A DNA stretch of 64,000 nt from Conchocele bisecta (taxonomy: Eukaryota; Mollusca; Bivalvia; Lucinida; Thyasiridae): contig CM055267.1 of assembly GCA_029237695.1 (NCBI GenBank), positions 12,923,043 through 12,987,042 of the forward strand, written 5' to 3'. A program made the position numbers and the translations under genes. The stretch's first letter is position 1. Every line of letters starts with the position of its first letter. This document shows, piece by piece, positions 40,459 to 51,639 of this stretch. The notes below the pieces were generated by a model that was given only the letters and a program-made list of their open reading frames with translations, made no database searches and was not told the origin of the DNA.

Positions 40459-40631
40459 ACCGTATTTTGCCGTGTATAGCTCACAAGAGTGTATATGACG
40501 CACCCCTATTTTCAGTCCAAAATCTGGGTGAAAATGTCTATATGAGAATATAAGACGCACCCAATTTTCCTAACAAAATGAAACAAAATTTTTAAAAATG
40601 TCGCCGAGTTGTTATTTATTCCCCCACACTG
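40459..40631 (+). mobile_element. Fragment of a CCGTATTTT-type transposon
   Basis: Starts with TACCGTATTTTGCCGTGTAT at a TA and contains TATAAGACGCACCCAATTTTCC, similar in its end to 36678. The other end is missing, replaced by the next element. Confidence 0.5.
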
Positions 40632-41832
40632 TTTTTATGCCCCACCACGATAGTGGAGGGGGCATTTAGTGTTACCCTTGTCCGTCCCGTCCGTCCGTCC
40701 ATCCGTCCATCACAAAACTTTAATGCTCGGGTAAATGTCTCATAATTTCTTCATCCTTCGATCGATCTGCTTCATATTTCATATACACATTGCTCTAATG
40801 GTCCTCTACCGCCCTGTGCACGTTCGTCCTGCCCCCGCCAAGCCCAGGGTCAAGGTCACATACTTGGTGCTTCAAAAACTTTAACGCTCAGGTAAATATC
40901 TTATAATTTCTGTTCCCTTTCACGGATCAGCTTCATACTTTATATACGCATTGCTCTAATGGTCTCTACTGTCCTGTGCCAAATCCACGTTCGTCCTGCC
41001 CCCGCCAAGCCCAGGGTCAAGGTCACATACTTAGTGCTTCAAAAACTTTAACGCTCAGGTAAATATGTTATATAATTTCTGTTTTCTTTCACGGATCAGC
41101 TTCATACTTTATATACGCATTGCTCTAATGGTCCTCTACTGCCCTGTGCCAAATCCATGTTCGTCCTGCCCCCGCCAAGCCCAGGGTCAAGGTCACATAC
41201 ATTTGTACTTAGTGCTTCAAAAACTTTAACTCTCAGGTAAATATCTTATAATTTCTGTTTTCTTTCACGGATCAGCTTCATACTTTATATACGCATTGCT
41301 CTAATGGTCCTCTACTGCCCTGTGCCAAATCCATGTTCGTCCTGCCCCCGCCAAGCCCAGGGTCAAGGTCACATACATTTGTACTTAGTGCTTCAAAAAC
41401 TTTAACTCTCAGGTAAATATCTTATAATTTCTGTTTTCTTTCACGGATCAGCTTCATACTTCATATACGCATTACTCTAATGGTCCTCTACCACCCTGTG
41501 CCAAATCCATGTTTGTCCGGCCAAGCCCAGGGTCAAGGTCACATACTTGGTGCTTCAAAAACTTTAACGCTCGAGTAAATATCTTATAATTTCTCTTCCT
41601 TTTCACGGATCAGCTTCATACTTCATATACAAATTGCTCTAATATTCCTCTACTGCCCTGTGCCAAATCCACGTTCGTCCTGCCCCCGCCAAGCCCAGGG
41701 TCAAGGTCACATACTTGGTGCTTCAAAAACTTTAACGCTCGGGTAAAAGAAAATTTGGATTTGGAATTTGGCCTCATTTATTATCAAAGCGATATGTGGG
41801 GCATCCGTGTTCTATGAACACATTTTCTAGTT
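40632..41832 (+). mobile_element. Type A element, six units
   Basis: Same head (ATGCCCCACCACGATAGTGG) and tail (TTTGGCCTCATTTATTATC ... ATTTTCTAG) as 22599 and 23441, with about six units of 167-182 bp. Confidence 0.85.
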
Positions 41833-42172
41833 TTATTCGTACCTTGGACATGTGTCAACTATTCAACACCATTTATTGTCAATCGGTGCAATTTCAAAAC
41901 ATAGCCTAAAGGTCAAAGTTTACAGCCTTGTGCTGAATGATGTCAACATGGCTGAGCGGTATCGATTTTCTTTACACAGAGCAACACACGAATTTCGTCT
42001 GTGTATTGTGTTGCCTGGGTGTAATCGCGGATTCAGAAATTATTGGGAATTAATTTGTGGCAGACATTAAAATACAATCAACTTCTATAAACATGATAAA
42101 TTATCATCGTATTTTGCCGATATTGATTTTCAAAATCAGTCATATATTTGATGATTAAATGTATGCAGAATT
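41833..42172. other. KDM1A intron, nothing recognised
   Basis: Short open frames without domains; no repeat family identified. Confidence 0.3.
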
Positions 42173-42241
42173 ATTATACTGAATTTATTACATTATCACA
42201 GCCAAAATGTCTGTGATAATGTAAAAAATTCAGTATAATAA
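42173..42241. repeat. Hairpin
   Basis: TTATACTGAATTTATTACAT with ATGTAAAAAATTCAGTATAA; inner CATTATCACAG / CTGTGATAATG also pairs. Confidence 0.8.
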
Positions 42242-42605
42242 AAATTCATAAATTTTCCCTCAAAGTATACTTTGCTTGAAAAGTATACTTTGCCATGTTG
42301 GTGAAATAGGCAACAGAGGCTATTTTTTATGCTTGTTTTGTCACAGTGTGGTTCGATATGTGGTGTGTTGTATATACAAATCTTATAAATAGGTAGCTGA
42401 CCATTGCAAATCAGAAGTACCGGTAACTTCACTTAGAACTACCAGGGCATCTTTGACATTAGAATTGATAAAATGTGTCGACTTGACGCCACTTTGCTTA
42501 GTTTAAACTAAGCAACGTGACGTCAATCCGACAAACCCCACAAATTGTAACACCCATGAGTTTGATAACCTTTTTATACTGGCAAATACAACTGTGTTAT
42601 TGCAG

Positions 42606-42712
42606 CCAAGAAGCACGGGCGGGTGGTGATTGTGGGGGCCGGGGTGGCTGGACTCACTGCTGCAAAACAACTCATGGCATTTGGCATGGACGTCATAGTG
42701 CTGGAGGCCCGG
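42606..42712 (+). CDS. KDM1A: KDM1A exon: FAD-binding Rossmann start
   Basis: Acceptor TTATTGCAG, donor CGG|GTAGGT. Encodes [20 protein letters not shown] then [26 protein letters not shown] is the dinucleotide-binding GxGxxG motif that holds the FAD ADP moiety, and the terminal glutamate of VLEAR contacts ribose in this family. Enters in phase 1, leaves in phase 0. Confidence 0.98.
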
Positions 42713-42749
42713 GTAGGTCAACATTGTACATGTGTTGCAGAACTATTAC

Positions 42750-43228
42750 TGTCTGTTTCACGAAACCTGCCCGAATTTTACGGCCATATAAACAATGAAA
42801 AAAAAAATATTGTTTTCGATAATATTAAATTTTATCAAAATTTAAGAATGAGCCTTCTTGGTTAAATATTGATTTTATTATGAAAAATGTATTTTTCTGG
42901 GAATTTAACATGGGGGGAAAAGGAGGTGGGAGGAGTAAAAAAAATAAAAATATTTTGGATATTGACTCTGAAACCTGGCTATATAGCTTGGAAATGATCT
43001 AACTAAGAAAACAAAAGTTAAATTTTGAAAATCGGTCCAGTATTTCTGAAATTCTAAACAATTTCCCCATGTTAAATCCCGCAATAAAATCAATATTTGA
43101 CCAAATTTCACAAAATAAAAAGAAGGCTCATTCTTAAATTTTGCTTTAATTTAATATCATCACAAAAAAATATGTTTTTGCATTCTTTATATGGCCGTAA
43201 AATTGGGGCAGGTTTCGTGAAACAGACA
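42750..43228. mobile_element. MITE with TGTCTGTTTCACGAAACC ends
   Basis: Inverted ends TGTCTGTTTCACGAAACCTG and CAGGTTTCGTGAAACAGACA, inner TTTTACGGCCATATA mirrored; the interior carries GGGAATTTAACATGGGGGG. Related to 44451-44820. Confidence 0.8.
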
Positions 43229-43251
43229 TAGTAGTCTCGCAAATACATGAC

Positions 43252-44310
43252 ATAATTATGTATTGCTTATATGTGGCTGGAGAAAAAGGGCTTATGGGAT
43301 TTATGGCCAGTGTAGCTGCGTATTAACTAGCACCTACCTGTAGCCAGATAATGATCTATATTGCTTGTTAGTATCACATGTGTTTCATTGATGAAATGGC
43401 GAACAGTGCACATCCTGATCAGACTGTGTAGGTGCATATCTACCCTGGTCGTAAAATCCATAAGCCCCATTTCTCCAGTGACAGCCACATCTCTGGAAGG
43501 ATCGTGCAGTGCAGTGCTGTAATTGCAATATCCACCATTAATTTGTTCAGAGTTTGTTGCAATTATTGTCATTATATATGTTCAATTGAACTGCTCTGAA
43601 TTTAGTACTTATCATGCTTTTGTAGAATATTGCAAAATATTCTTCCATTCAATATGTTGGTCATTTTCCCACTTCATAATTCTCGCGTCAGTGTCAACAA
43701 TTTTGGATGTACGTCCAAATGTTGAACATCTCCTGAACCATTAATCTGATCATTACCAAACTTCATCAATTGCTTCCTCACAATTATGGTTATCCACCCA
43801 GTGTCATTCGACTGACCTTAACCTTGGTTATGGGTTTTGTGACCAATGTAGACCCAAATAAGCCTGTGCATCCGCACTGTCTGATCAGGATATGCGATGT
43901 TCACCAATCCATCAATGAAACACTCGTAATGCTTCTAACAAGCAGTATAGCTCGTTATCTGGCTACAGGAGTGTGCTATTTGATATGGAGCTACACTGGT
44001 CACAAATCCCATAAGCCCCATTTCTCCAGTGACAGCCAGATATATGGTTGCCTCACTGTTCCGCCTACTGGAGAAATAGGGTTTAATGGTTTTGCGACCA
44101 GTGTAGATCCAGATCAGACTGTGCATCCGCACAGTCTGATCAGGATCTGCACTGTTCGCCATTCCATCACTGAAACACGTGATACTTGTAACAAGGAATA
44201 GAGATCATTATCAGGCTACATGTATGTGCTATTTGATCAGGAGCTACAGTCACAAATCCCATAAGCCCCATTTGTCCAGTGACAGCCACGTATATGGTTG
44301 CCTCCCTGTT
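43252..44310. repeat. Several copies of a short dispersed repeat
   Basis: CCATAAGCCCCATTTCTCCA with GTGACAGCC occurs repeatedly in both orientations (near 43462, 44006, 44257, reversed near 43285 and 44070), associated with CTGATCAGGAT and GATGAAATGGCGAACAGTGC. More copies lie at 50330-50755. Unclassified, no gene. Confidence 0.65.
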
Positions 44311-44320
44311 CCACCTACAG

Positions 44321-44402
44321 GACCGTGTTGGTGGGAGGGTGGCCACTTTCAGGAAGAACAATTACGTCGCAGATCTTGGAGCCATGGTCGTCACAGGACT
44401 AG
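44321..44402 (+). CDS. KDM1A: KDM1A exon: FAD-binding segment
   Basis: Acceptor CCACCTACAG, donor AG|GTGTGT. Encodes [20 protein letters not shown] and [14 protein letters not shown] is the GG-doublet motif after the Rossmann fold, and the rest is almost identical to vertebrate LSD1 ([19 protein letters not shown]). Enters in phase 0, leaves in phase 1. Confidence 0.98.
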
Positions 44403-44450
44403 GTGTGTATGCTATAGACAATATTGATCATTGATTGTAAAACTCCCCTA

Positions 44451-44820
44451 CTGTCTGTTCCATGTTTTTATAGCGAAAGATTTATGGGAATTTAACATGG
44501 GGGCTAAACATGATTTTTTGTAACTTTTTTTATTTGTAACTTATTTTCTTAGTTACATCATTTCCAAGCTATCTAACCAGGCTTTGGAGTCAATTTTGAA
44601 AACAATTCGTGTTTTTTTACTCCTCCCCCAGCTCTTTACCTCTTTTCCCCCTCCTTTTCTCCCATAGGAAAATATTTTTTTTTGCAATCAAATCAATATT
44701 TGATGGCATTTTATAAAACCCAAAATATTTGGGGTGGGTGACTTTTTTGTTACTTACATTTAAATAAAAAAATTTAATAGCCAACAGTTTGTGTCGGCAG
44801 CAAAATTTGGAACAGACAGT
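44451..44820. mobile_element. MITE with CTGTCTGTTCCA ends
   Basis: CTGTCTGTTCCATGTTTTTA at the left; GCAAAATTTGGAACAGACAG at the right. Interior has GGGAATTTAACATGGGGGCT and GGGTGACTTTTTTGTTA, shared with 30541 and 28788. Confidence 0.7.
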
Positions 44821-44955
44821 AATGAACTTGATTGGTTACAGGTTCAAATTATATGAGTAGATACTCGGGACTTGTAATTATAAAACTGTGTGAAATAATG
44901 AAGGATTGATCAACATTGTCGAGGCTGGGCCATTACATGTTTTATTAAGAATATA

Positions 44956-45364
44956 CAGTGAATCTCCTATACAGTCCAGGGCTCCAGATAAGTTTTGTAT
45001 CTCTAAAGAGTATTATACCCCAGATTTCAAATTCATTGCGTATTTTACTTTTACAAATGTATTATTGACTTTCTTCCTTAATATTAAATACGGAACAAAT
45101 GATAAAAAAATAATACAAATTTAAAAATTCACTTATTTGAGCTGCAAAAAGCTCTTTGCTTTTTGCAGCTCAACTAAGTAAATTTTTAACTTTTATTATC
45201 GTATTTTTACTACTCGACTGGAAAATCAATGCGTATTTTCACATTGGTGTGAGTATTTTGTACTCGCACTTTTGAAAATCAATACGTATTCTGCTAAAAT
45301 AAGTGTGTAAAATACATCAATGCGCACCTTATCTGGAGCTCTGCTGATAACGACAGTTCCACTG
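44956..45364. mobile_element. TA-flanked mariner-like MITE with a nested foldback
   Basis: Outer ends CAGTGAATCTCC and GACAGTTCCACTG with TA at both borders. Inside, GGGCTCCAGATAAG (44979) and CTTATCTGGAGCTCT (about 45327) form a second inverted pair, so one foldback has inserted in another. Confidence 0.65.
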
Positions 45365-45523
45365 TATTTATTATTCCTGCAAGAAACGATGTTGGTTGTA
45401 ATACCTGCCATGGGTTGGAACTGAGTATGAAAAATTGCAAAATCAGTGTAACTTTTTAAGTTACAGAGACATATATAAAAAAGCCAAATTAAGATTTTTC
45501 TATGAATATCACGTACACATGTA

Positions 45524-46612
45524 CAGTGAAATCGCGATGGCTCGAAATGCCACGGACCTGCATATTTTGTTCGATTGATCGCATCTTTCGAGCCATCACA
45601 TCTTGCGATTTTGCATATTTATCGATTACTGTACCCATCGGATTTAGGAAATAATGAAGCATAATAGAGTGTATCCATATTTTAGATGATAATAGTATTT
45701 ATTCGCAGATTAAAGTTATCATGTGAAATAAAATACACTGTATTTAAATATATTTACAAACCTGTCTTTATTTCAATTATTATCAAAGGAGAAAAGCTCC
45801 AGTATTTACTATAAATAGTGGCGCACATAATTAATGTCACAGGTGGTTGTGACGTCACTCGAAACATTAGTATGGGCCCAGCTCAAACGATGTTGTTATA
45901 CGGCGGCCATAAAAAAATCGGGAAACTGTAAAATGTTGCGACAACAAAACGTGCTTTACTTAATGTGTGACTAGTGTAAACGCTGATCAACTTGCAGACT
46001 ATTATTAATGGGCGTTTTTTGTTGTAACTCCCGGGTAGCCACACAAATAACACGAGGACCACTAGAACGTGGGTTATTAGGGTTCCAACTTGACTTGAAC
46101 CCGAGCAACGACTCTTGTTGTTCCTGAGATACTCGGGTTACTCGAGTATAACCCGTTAGTTACCACGAAAAACGACCAATGACTTACGACAGACTCTATT
46201 AAATGCACCGAGTGGCCGAAGCCCAGAATATTTAATAAATCGCCGTATATCGTTGATCACAATCAACAACGTTAACGATCGAATTGCACCATTTTAGGCA
46301 ATTAACTGGACTTGAAAAGAAACCACATTTCATAGACAGGTAGAACGCTGCTCGGCCTTTGATCGTAATAAGTCGGACGTGAGGTGTGAAAATTAACAAA
46401 ACACAAACTTCGACATGACTTTCGAGTCATCGTATAGCAAAATAGCGAGAAATGAGTCCGCGGGACTTGAAAAATGTTTCGAGGAGTTGCATTTTGAGCC
46501 ATCGCATGTAAATTACATTAAACATATAGGGAAAATTATTGGGACCGCAATGCTATTTCGAGCGAGCCCGTCATTACGAGCCATCGCATTTCGAGCCATC
46601 GCGATGTCACTG
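45524..46612. mobile_element. TA-flanked nonautonomous pogo/mariner-like element
   Basis: Ends CAGTGAAATCGCGATGGCTC and GAGCCATCGCGATGTCACTG, with TA at 45522-45523 and 46613-46614. TCGAGCCATCGCATTT-like repeats occur near both ends. 1,089 bp; internal open frame (46415-46885) has no transposase motif. Confidence 0.8.
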
Positions 46613-47176
46613 TATATACATATCAGTTGTAATTGCAATTTCAGTGCTGAACATTTGGTAGCCCCTCATAAGATGCATTCGAGTCTTTATATGACCTTAC
46701 AGTTGACTGGATGTAAAATCCCTATCAATCAATCATATCGTGATCATTTATATCAAATTACGACCATCTATGACCATACAAGCCACCACGAATCTGGACC
46801 TACTTTGTCATTCAGTCAGTGTAGTAATGTTACTGTCTTCAACACAAACATTGATCCTGATGTAGTTGTAAGAATATGTAAGTGACCCGGGTGTATTATT
46901 GTCGCAAACATTGTAAGGTCCCTTTTATCAACCGGCGACCCATGTCCCATAGTCGCTGCACAGATCTGGGCTCATGCTTGTGAAACTTTCTGAGAATGTT
47001 CCTATTAATATACTTGATATTACTTACCAAAATGAGGTAGCATTAATGGCCAAGATATTAGCATACCTCAGCTCAGCCTCAACCAATAAAACTACCAGAT
47101 TGTGATGTTGAGAACAGAGTATGTACTCTGAATGTTTTACAGTGGGCTGCGAATATCAGTTATATGTTCTATGTAG
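46613..47176. other. KDM1A intron, nothing recognised
   Basis: No repeat or gene identified before the acceptor TTCTATGTAG at 47176. Confidence 0.3.
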
Positions 47177-47271
47177 GAGGCAACCCAATGACGGTGGTGA
47201 GTCGGCAGGTGAACATGGAGCTACACAAGATCAAACAGAAATGTCCACTCTATGAGAGTAATGGCAGCACA
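47177..47271 (+). CDS. KDM1A: KDM1A exon: oxidase domain segment
   Basis: Encodes [20 protein letters not shown] and [12 protein letters not shown], matching [30 protein letters not shown] in vertebrates. Acceptor ATGTAG, donor ACA|GTGAGT. Enters in phase 1, leaves in phase 0. Confidence 0.97.
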
Positions 47272-47524
47272 GTGAGTATGTCGACCAACTGTGGCGTTGG
47301 GGTGGGGGTTAGGCGGTGGATACGCTTGATTTGTCGGACACTATCCCGACTGCTCACCCACTTGTATATCGTCATTATTTCAGTCTCTACATTTACACTT
47401 GTTCATCACTGTCTGTGCATATCTGACGCCCAGTGCCTTTAAACACATTAAATATAAATAATATTTAATCTCTACTCCCTTGTAGGTTGGTTACTGGTAT
47501 TCTTGCATCAATATTCTATTGTAG

Positions 47525-47667
47525 GTGCCGAAGGAGAAGGACGAGATGGTGGAGCGGGAGTTCAATCGGCTGTTAGAGGCGACGTCCTACATGTCGCACC
47601 AGCTCGACTTCAATGTCGTCAACAAGAAACCTGCATCCCTCGGCCAGGCTCTCGAGGCTGTCATCAA
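47525..47667 (+). CDS. KDM1A: KDM1A exon: oxidase domain to Tower base
   Basis: Encodes [40 protein letters not shown] and QALEAVI. Acceptor TATTGTAG, donor AA|GTAAGG. Leads from the FAD-binding lobe into the Tower helices. Enters in phase 0, leaves in phase 2. Confidence 0.97.
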
Positions 47668-47826
47668 GTAAGGCTGCATAATCGCGGGGCATGTATTACA
47701 TGGAGTACCATCTGAGAAACAGGACTAATTGCATAACCCTTTCACCCCGAAGTAACTGGAATGGATTTTGTTATGTTAATTTTACAACCAATCCAATCAT
47801 CACAAAATGATTTTAAGACTAGTCCA

Positions 47827-48120
47827 TTTATGAAAAGGGGGTATTTTTATGCCACTGGGTTTCGAAGAAACGGGTGGCATATAGTGTTTGGACCGTCCGT
47901 ATGTCTGTCCGTCTGTCCGGGCACACATTAGGGTACTTATGGGGTAGGGGGCGTGGCCTAAGACAATAGAAGACAATGGAACTTTTTCCGTACCCCGTAA
48001 GCCTATTGTGTCTTACGGGGTATTTCCTTTGATCTTTTATATAGCAAGTACCCCCTAAGGTCCGAAATGTAAGTTCGTCCGTCCGTCTGTCCGTCCGTCC
48101 GTCACACTTTTCGGTTAACC
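47827..48120 (-). repeat. Paired ATGCCACTGGGTTTCG / GTCCGTCC repeat region
   Basis: Contains ATGCCACTGGGTTTCGAAGA, two GTCCGTCC-rich stretches and a nested inverted pair (GTACCCCGTAAG / CTTACGGGGTA near 47990-48025). Looks like fragments of tandem-array elements; not assigned. Confidence 0.45.
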
Positions 48121-48212
48121 AATTTGTCACAGTTTCTCAAATATGCTGCAGATGGCATCCGCGTTCGACAGACGCATTTCTTGTTCTTCTTAAAAATATG
48201 AAAATTACTTGC

Positions 48213-48293
48213 AAAAAGTGCAGATCCTGATGAGACGGCTCGTTGCGAGCCGGCTCATCTGGATCTACACTTTTTGCCAATACCACTATACAG
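48213..48293. repeat. Hairpin
   Basis: GCAAAAAGTGCAGATCCTGA pairs with TCTGGATCTACACTTTTTGC; inner AGACGGCTCG / CGAGCCGGCTC also pairs. Confidence 0.8.
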
Positions 48294-48423
48294 GCCTGTG
48301 GTGTTGAAAGGGTTAAACACCAAGCAGAGGTAACTGACAAAGTGACCATCCTCTGTGTATATGTTCAGTCTTATAGGGATAAGGCCAGCAGCATAAGAGA
48401 TACATACAATTTCAAATTGGATA

Positions 48424-50225
48424 AGTGGGTGGTTGGTCCGGCGAACGCGATGGCGTAAATTAACGGTAGGTGTTCCTCCTTATAGGAATCACGATATGCC
48501 TGGTTTGGCCCTCATTTACGTTTTTATCTTTGGCGCTTTTGTTACCTGGGAGTTGAATTGGGTTATTGCCCATTATAAAAGTACAGTCAAACTTGCACAA
48601 GCGACCACATGCATTAAGCGACTTTTGTCTTAAGCGACCACTTGCAATTCCCCCCGACCATTTGGCCTGTATAATGACAGTGTATTAGGCGACTTTCTCT
48701 TAACGCGACCAGCGGTCACTTAATTTGTAAACAAAAGCAATTTTAGTTTGTATTAAACGTTCATTAATTGACAGGAAGTCACTTTCTCCAGGTGAAATTA
48801 GCCTCAAGCATGTGACAAACAAAGGAAACAAATCCCCTGTCACTGTCAAAGTGTGAATGTTGCATTGTTTATGATTATTGACCTGAAACCTCGTTCTGAT
48901 TCGCTGGTTTCATTTCGACTATAGTTCAACTATAGTAAAACACCCGAACTCAGCATGTCTCGTAGAGAATTTCCATGTAAATTTCCCACTCTCTAGAACT
49001 TTTTACCTATTCACCGCCATCTTGAAACTGGAGGAACAGGCGTCTTTTGGCTAGTCGAACTATAGTAGATGTATGATGTCACTCTGGTCGAACCAGTGTG
49101 TTTGCGGTTGTTTAGTTGAACTATAGTTCAACTATAGAAACCATAGTTTACGCTCGAACTCGCTCTTAGTGATCACTAAAGGAAATTAACTAAAGGAGAT
49201 TATTCTTATTTCAGGGCTGAATATATACAGGTAATTCTCGTTATCTCGAAGTTGAATGGACTGAGCTAAATATATTGACATATCTGAACTTCGAGATAAA
49301 AATTCGCCAAATTTTGCAACCATTCTCGAAAAAAAACAGAATCACTAAAAAATACCAACTTTACTTTTCTTCCGGGTTTTCATAAATCGTTATCATTACT
49401 AAATATATCGCATATGCATGACATAATTTCCAGTACACAACATTTGTTTTTGTAAATCATTTCCAATACACATCAATGAATAAGCGTTACATTTAAATGT
49501 CAACACTCGCCGTCTTTTCTGACGATGTTATTATTCAATCGCCAAATGCAAGACCTGCATTTCGTACCCAAACCACGTCGAACCTAGACTCGTCGGCTAC
49601 AAATAAATTCGGCCCAAGTCGAATCTAATCGGTGTTAAGAAATGTCAAGTTCAATTGAATTGATTGCCACGCCGTTTATTTCATCTTCATGTTAACGTGA
49701 TCCGATATCACATTGATTAATTGGTTAATTATGGTTTAATGAATGCATTCATTTAACATGTTTGTGCAACATTTAACACATTTTAGCAGCGGCTTTTTTA
49801 TTTCTTTAAACTTACCTAAGATAATCTCTCTGAACCAGACTTGGCGGTGCCAGGTGCTTATTTTTACATCGAGTTATCAGAATACAAATATGAAGGAAAT
49901 ATGCTATCGGGACTCGATTTCCACCCCGACATAACTGAAATATCGACTTATCAGGAGTAAAATATATGATCTTTATAGGGAATTCGGCCGGGACCTCGGA
50001 CGTATATCGAGATAAGCAGGTATATCGAGATAAGCGATATCGAGATGAAGAGAATCAGCTGTAGTTCTTTTATTGTAAATATTCAGTTCTGATTTGGGAA
50101 TTTCCCCTAATAGTACATGTACTTGTACAGGTAATATATGGGATTTAGTACTAAACCCATTGACCCGGCCTTAAATGACCTTAGCTGTTGATAGGCCGTT
50201 AAACCCCAACAAACAAACAAACAAA
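48424..50225 (+). mobile_element. SINE split by two insertions
   Basis: SINE pieces lie at 48424-48587 (CCTGGTTTGGCCCTC, TTGGGTTATTGCCCATT), about 49205-49227 (ATTTCAGGGCTGAATATATA) and 50062-50225 (TTGTAAATATTCAGTTCTG, tail GGCCGTTAAACCCCAACAAACAAA). The first gap (48588-49204) holds a CTTAAGCGACCACTTGC-type sequence, the second the element at 49228-50061. Confidence 0.75.
49228..50061. mobile_element. TA-flanked pogo/Tigger-like element
   Basis: CAGGTAATTCTCGTTATCTCG and the complement of CAGCTGATTCTCTTCATCTC form the ends; TA at 49226-49227 and 50062-50063. TATCGAGATAAGC occurs repeatedly near the right end. 834 bp, no transposase gene. Confidence 0.8.
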
Positions 50226-50761
50226 TTGGATAAAACAATATGATGAATTTTTGTCCGTTAGTTTTGAACTATTGATAGCCCACAAGTTTCCCAGCATGAA
50301 AAGAGTTAATAGAGAGAAAGGTTGCTGTGACTGGAGATATGGGACTTATGGGATGTGTGACCAGTGTAGCTCCTGATCAAATACCACACTCCTGTAGCCT
50401 GATAACCTTCTATATTGCTTGTTAGCCACTCGCCATAAACAAGAGGGGATATAGTGTTAGTCTATGTACGTTATTAACACCTTTCATTGTTCAATAACTT
50501 ATGAACCGCTTCACCGATTCAGATAGTGTATGCATACGGCCCATTTCCGACTGCCCAAGGTCACGGTCACTGAGGACTTGTGTTCACCTTGTGTGTAAGG
50601 ATCAGGATCTGCACTGTTCAACATTTCATCAGTGAACCACCTGTCATACTTCTAAGATGCAATATAGATTGTTATAAGGCTACAGGATTGCTACATGAGC
50701 TACACTGGTCACAAATGCCATAAGCCCCATTTCTCCAGTCACAGCGAGATTATTGTTGCAG
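50226..50761. repeat. KDM1A intron with dispersed-repeat fragments
   Basis: Pieces of the CCATAAGCCCCATTTCTCCAG repeat (50330-50415, 50600-50755) surround a TGAACCGCTTCACCGATT segment similar to 38690. Ends at acceptor TTGTTGCAG. Confidence 0.5.
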
Positions 50762-50852
50762 GCTACAAGAGAAACATGTGAAGGAGAAGCAGTGTGAACA
50801 CCAGCGCAGCATCATCGAGCTGCAGGAACGCCTCAAGACAAACCTCACCCAG
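50762..50852 (+). CDS. KDM1A: KDM1A exon: Tower domain, first helix
   Basis: Encodes LQEKHVKEKQCEHQRSIIEL and QERLKTNLTQ after completing a lysine codon. Matches [20 protein letters not shown] of vertebrate LSD1. The Tower is the antiparallel coiled coil that binds CoREST. Acceptor TTGCAG, donor CAG|GTACGT. Enters in phase 2, leaves in phase 0. Confidence 0.96.
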
Positions 50853-51029
50853 GTACGTACTGTCCGCCTGCCATATTCCCTGCCCAATATCTGGCACACA
50901 ATAGCCAAGGTGTGACATTACCGATGTCAAGACAAGCCATCTCTGGTCCATATACATTTGAAAAGACAGGGCACATTATGTATTCATGTTGTATGCGTGG
51001 GCCGTCGGGTGGCATTGCTCACAATAACT

Positions 51030-51232
51030 ACCCTTACAACGCTATTTTAATTTGTTGTCATCTGCTGTTTATTTTTTATTTTCCAATTTTATCATCAAAA
51101 ACATGCGTTGGCAGCACTTCAGAATCATTTCCATTGGAAATGATTCTGAAGTGCTGTCAAACCATGTTTTTATTGGCAAGATATAAAAGCAACCGCAGTC
51201 GACAATTGTTGTGTGTAGCGGTCTAAGGGTTA
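51030..51232. mobile_element. MITE family 2, copy 3
   Basis: CCCTTACAACGC ... TTGTTGTCATCTGCTGTTTA left edge; CGACAATTGTTGTG and TAAGGGTTA right edge; inner arms GGCAGCACTTCAGAATCATT and AATGATTCTGAAGTGCTGTC. Confidence 0.75.
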
Positions 51233-51639
51233 AGTTATACTTTGTGCCACATTGGAACGTCATAATTTGGTTGATGTAAGTCATAACATCAATGACAGTG
51301 TAATGCCATAACTATGTCTATTGAATGTTAATGAGATTACATGTCCATGACTCCGTTTACTATTACAAAATGAACATATATTATGACTCATTGTGGAATT
51401 GCGCTGTCTTGCCTGACCACTAAGGTTGCTAAGGAAGCCGTATTTCGCACATATAATGTCTTTTGCAGGAAACTTATGGAACATTTACGATACACTTAAC
51501 TTTACTCAATTACTGCAAGAAATGAGGTTAATCCCTCAATAAATACTAAAGTTCCAGCCTCCGTATCAAAACTTTTTGAACATCCCTTGTACATGTTTAT
51601 CTTAGCAAGGGGAATAACCCTATTGATTTTCAGAAATGT

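Noticed and set aside
42517..42798. 93-codon frame over a KDM1A exon in a different phase
   Set aside because: The exon's correct phase gives the [13 protein letters not shown]-binding motif; this is the shifted reading.
46415..46885. 156-codon frame as a gene
   Set aside because: It spans the right end of a TA-flanked nonautonomous element and has no domain or splice support.
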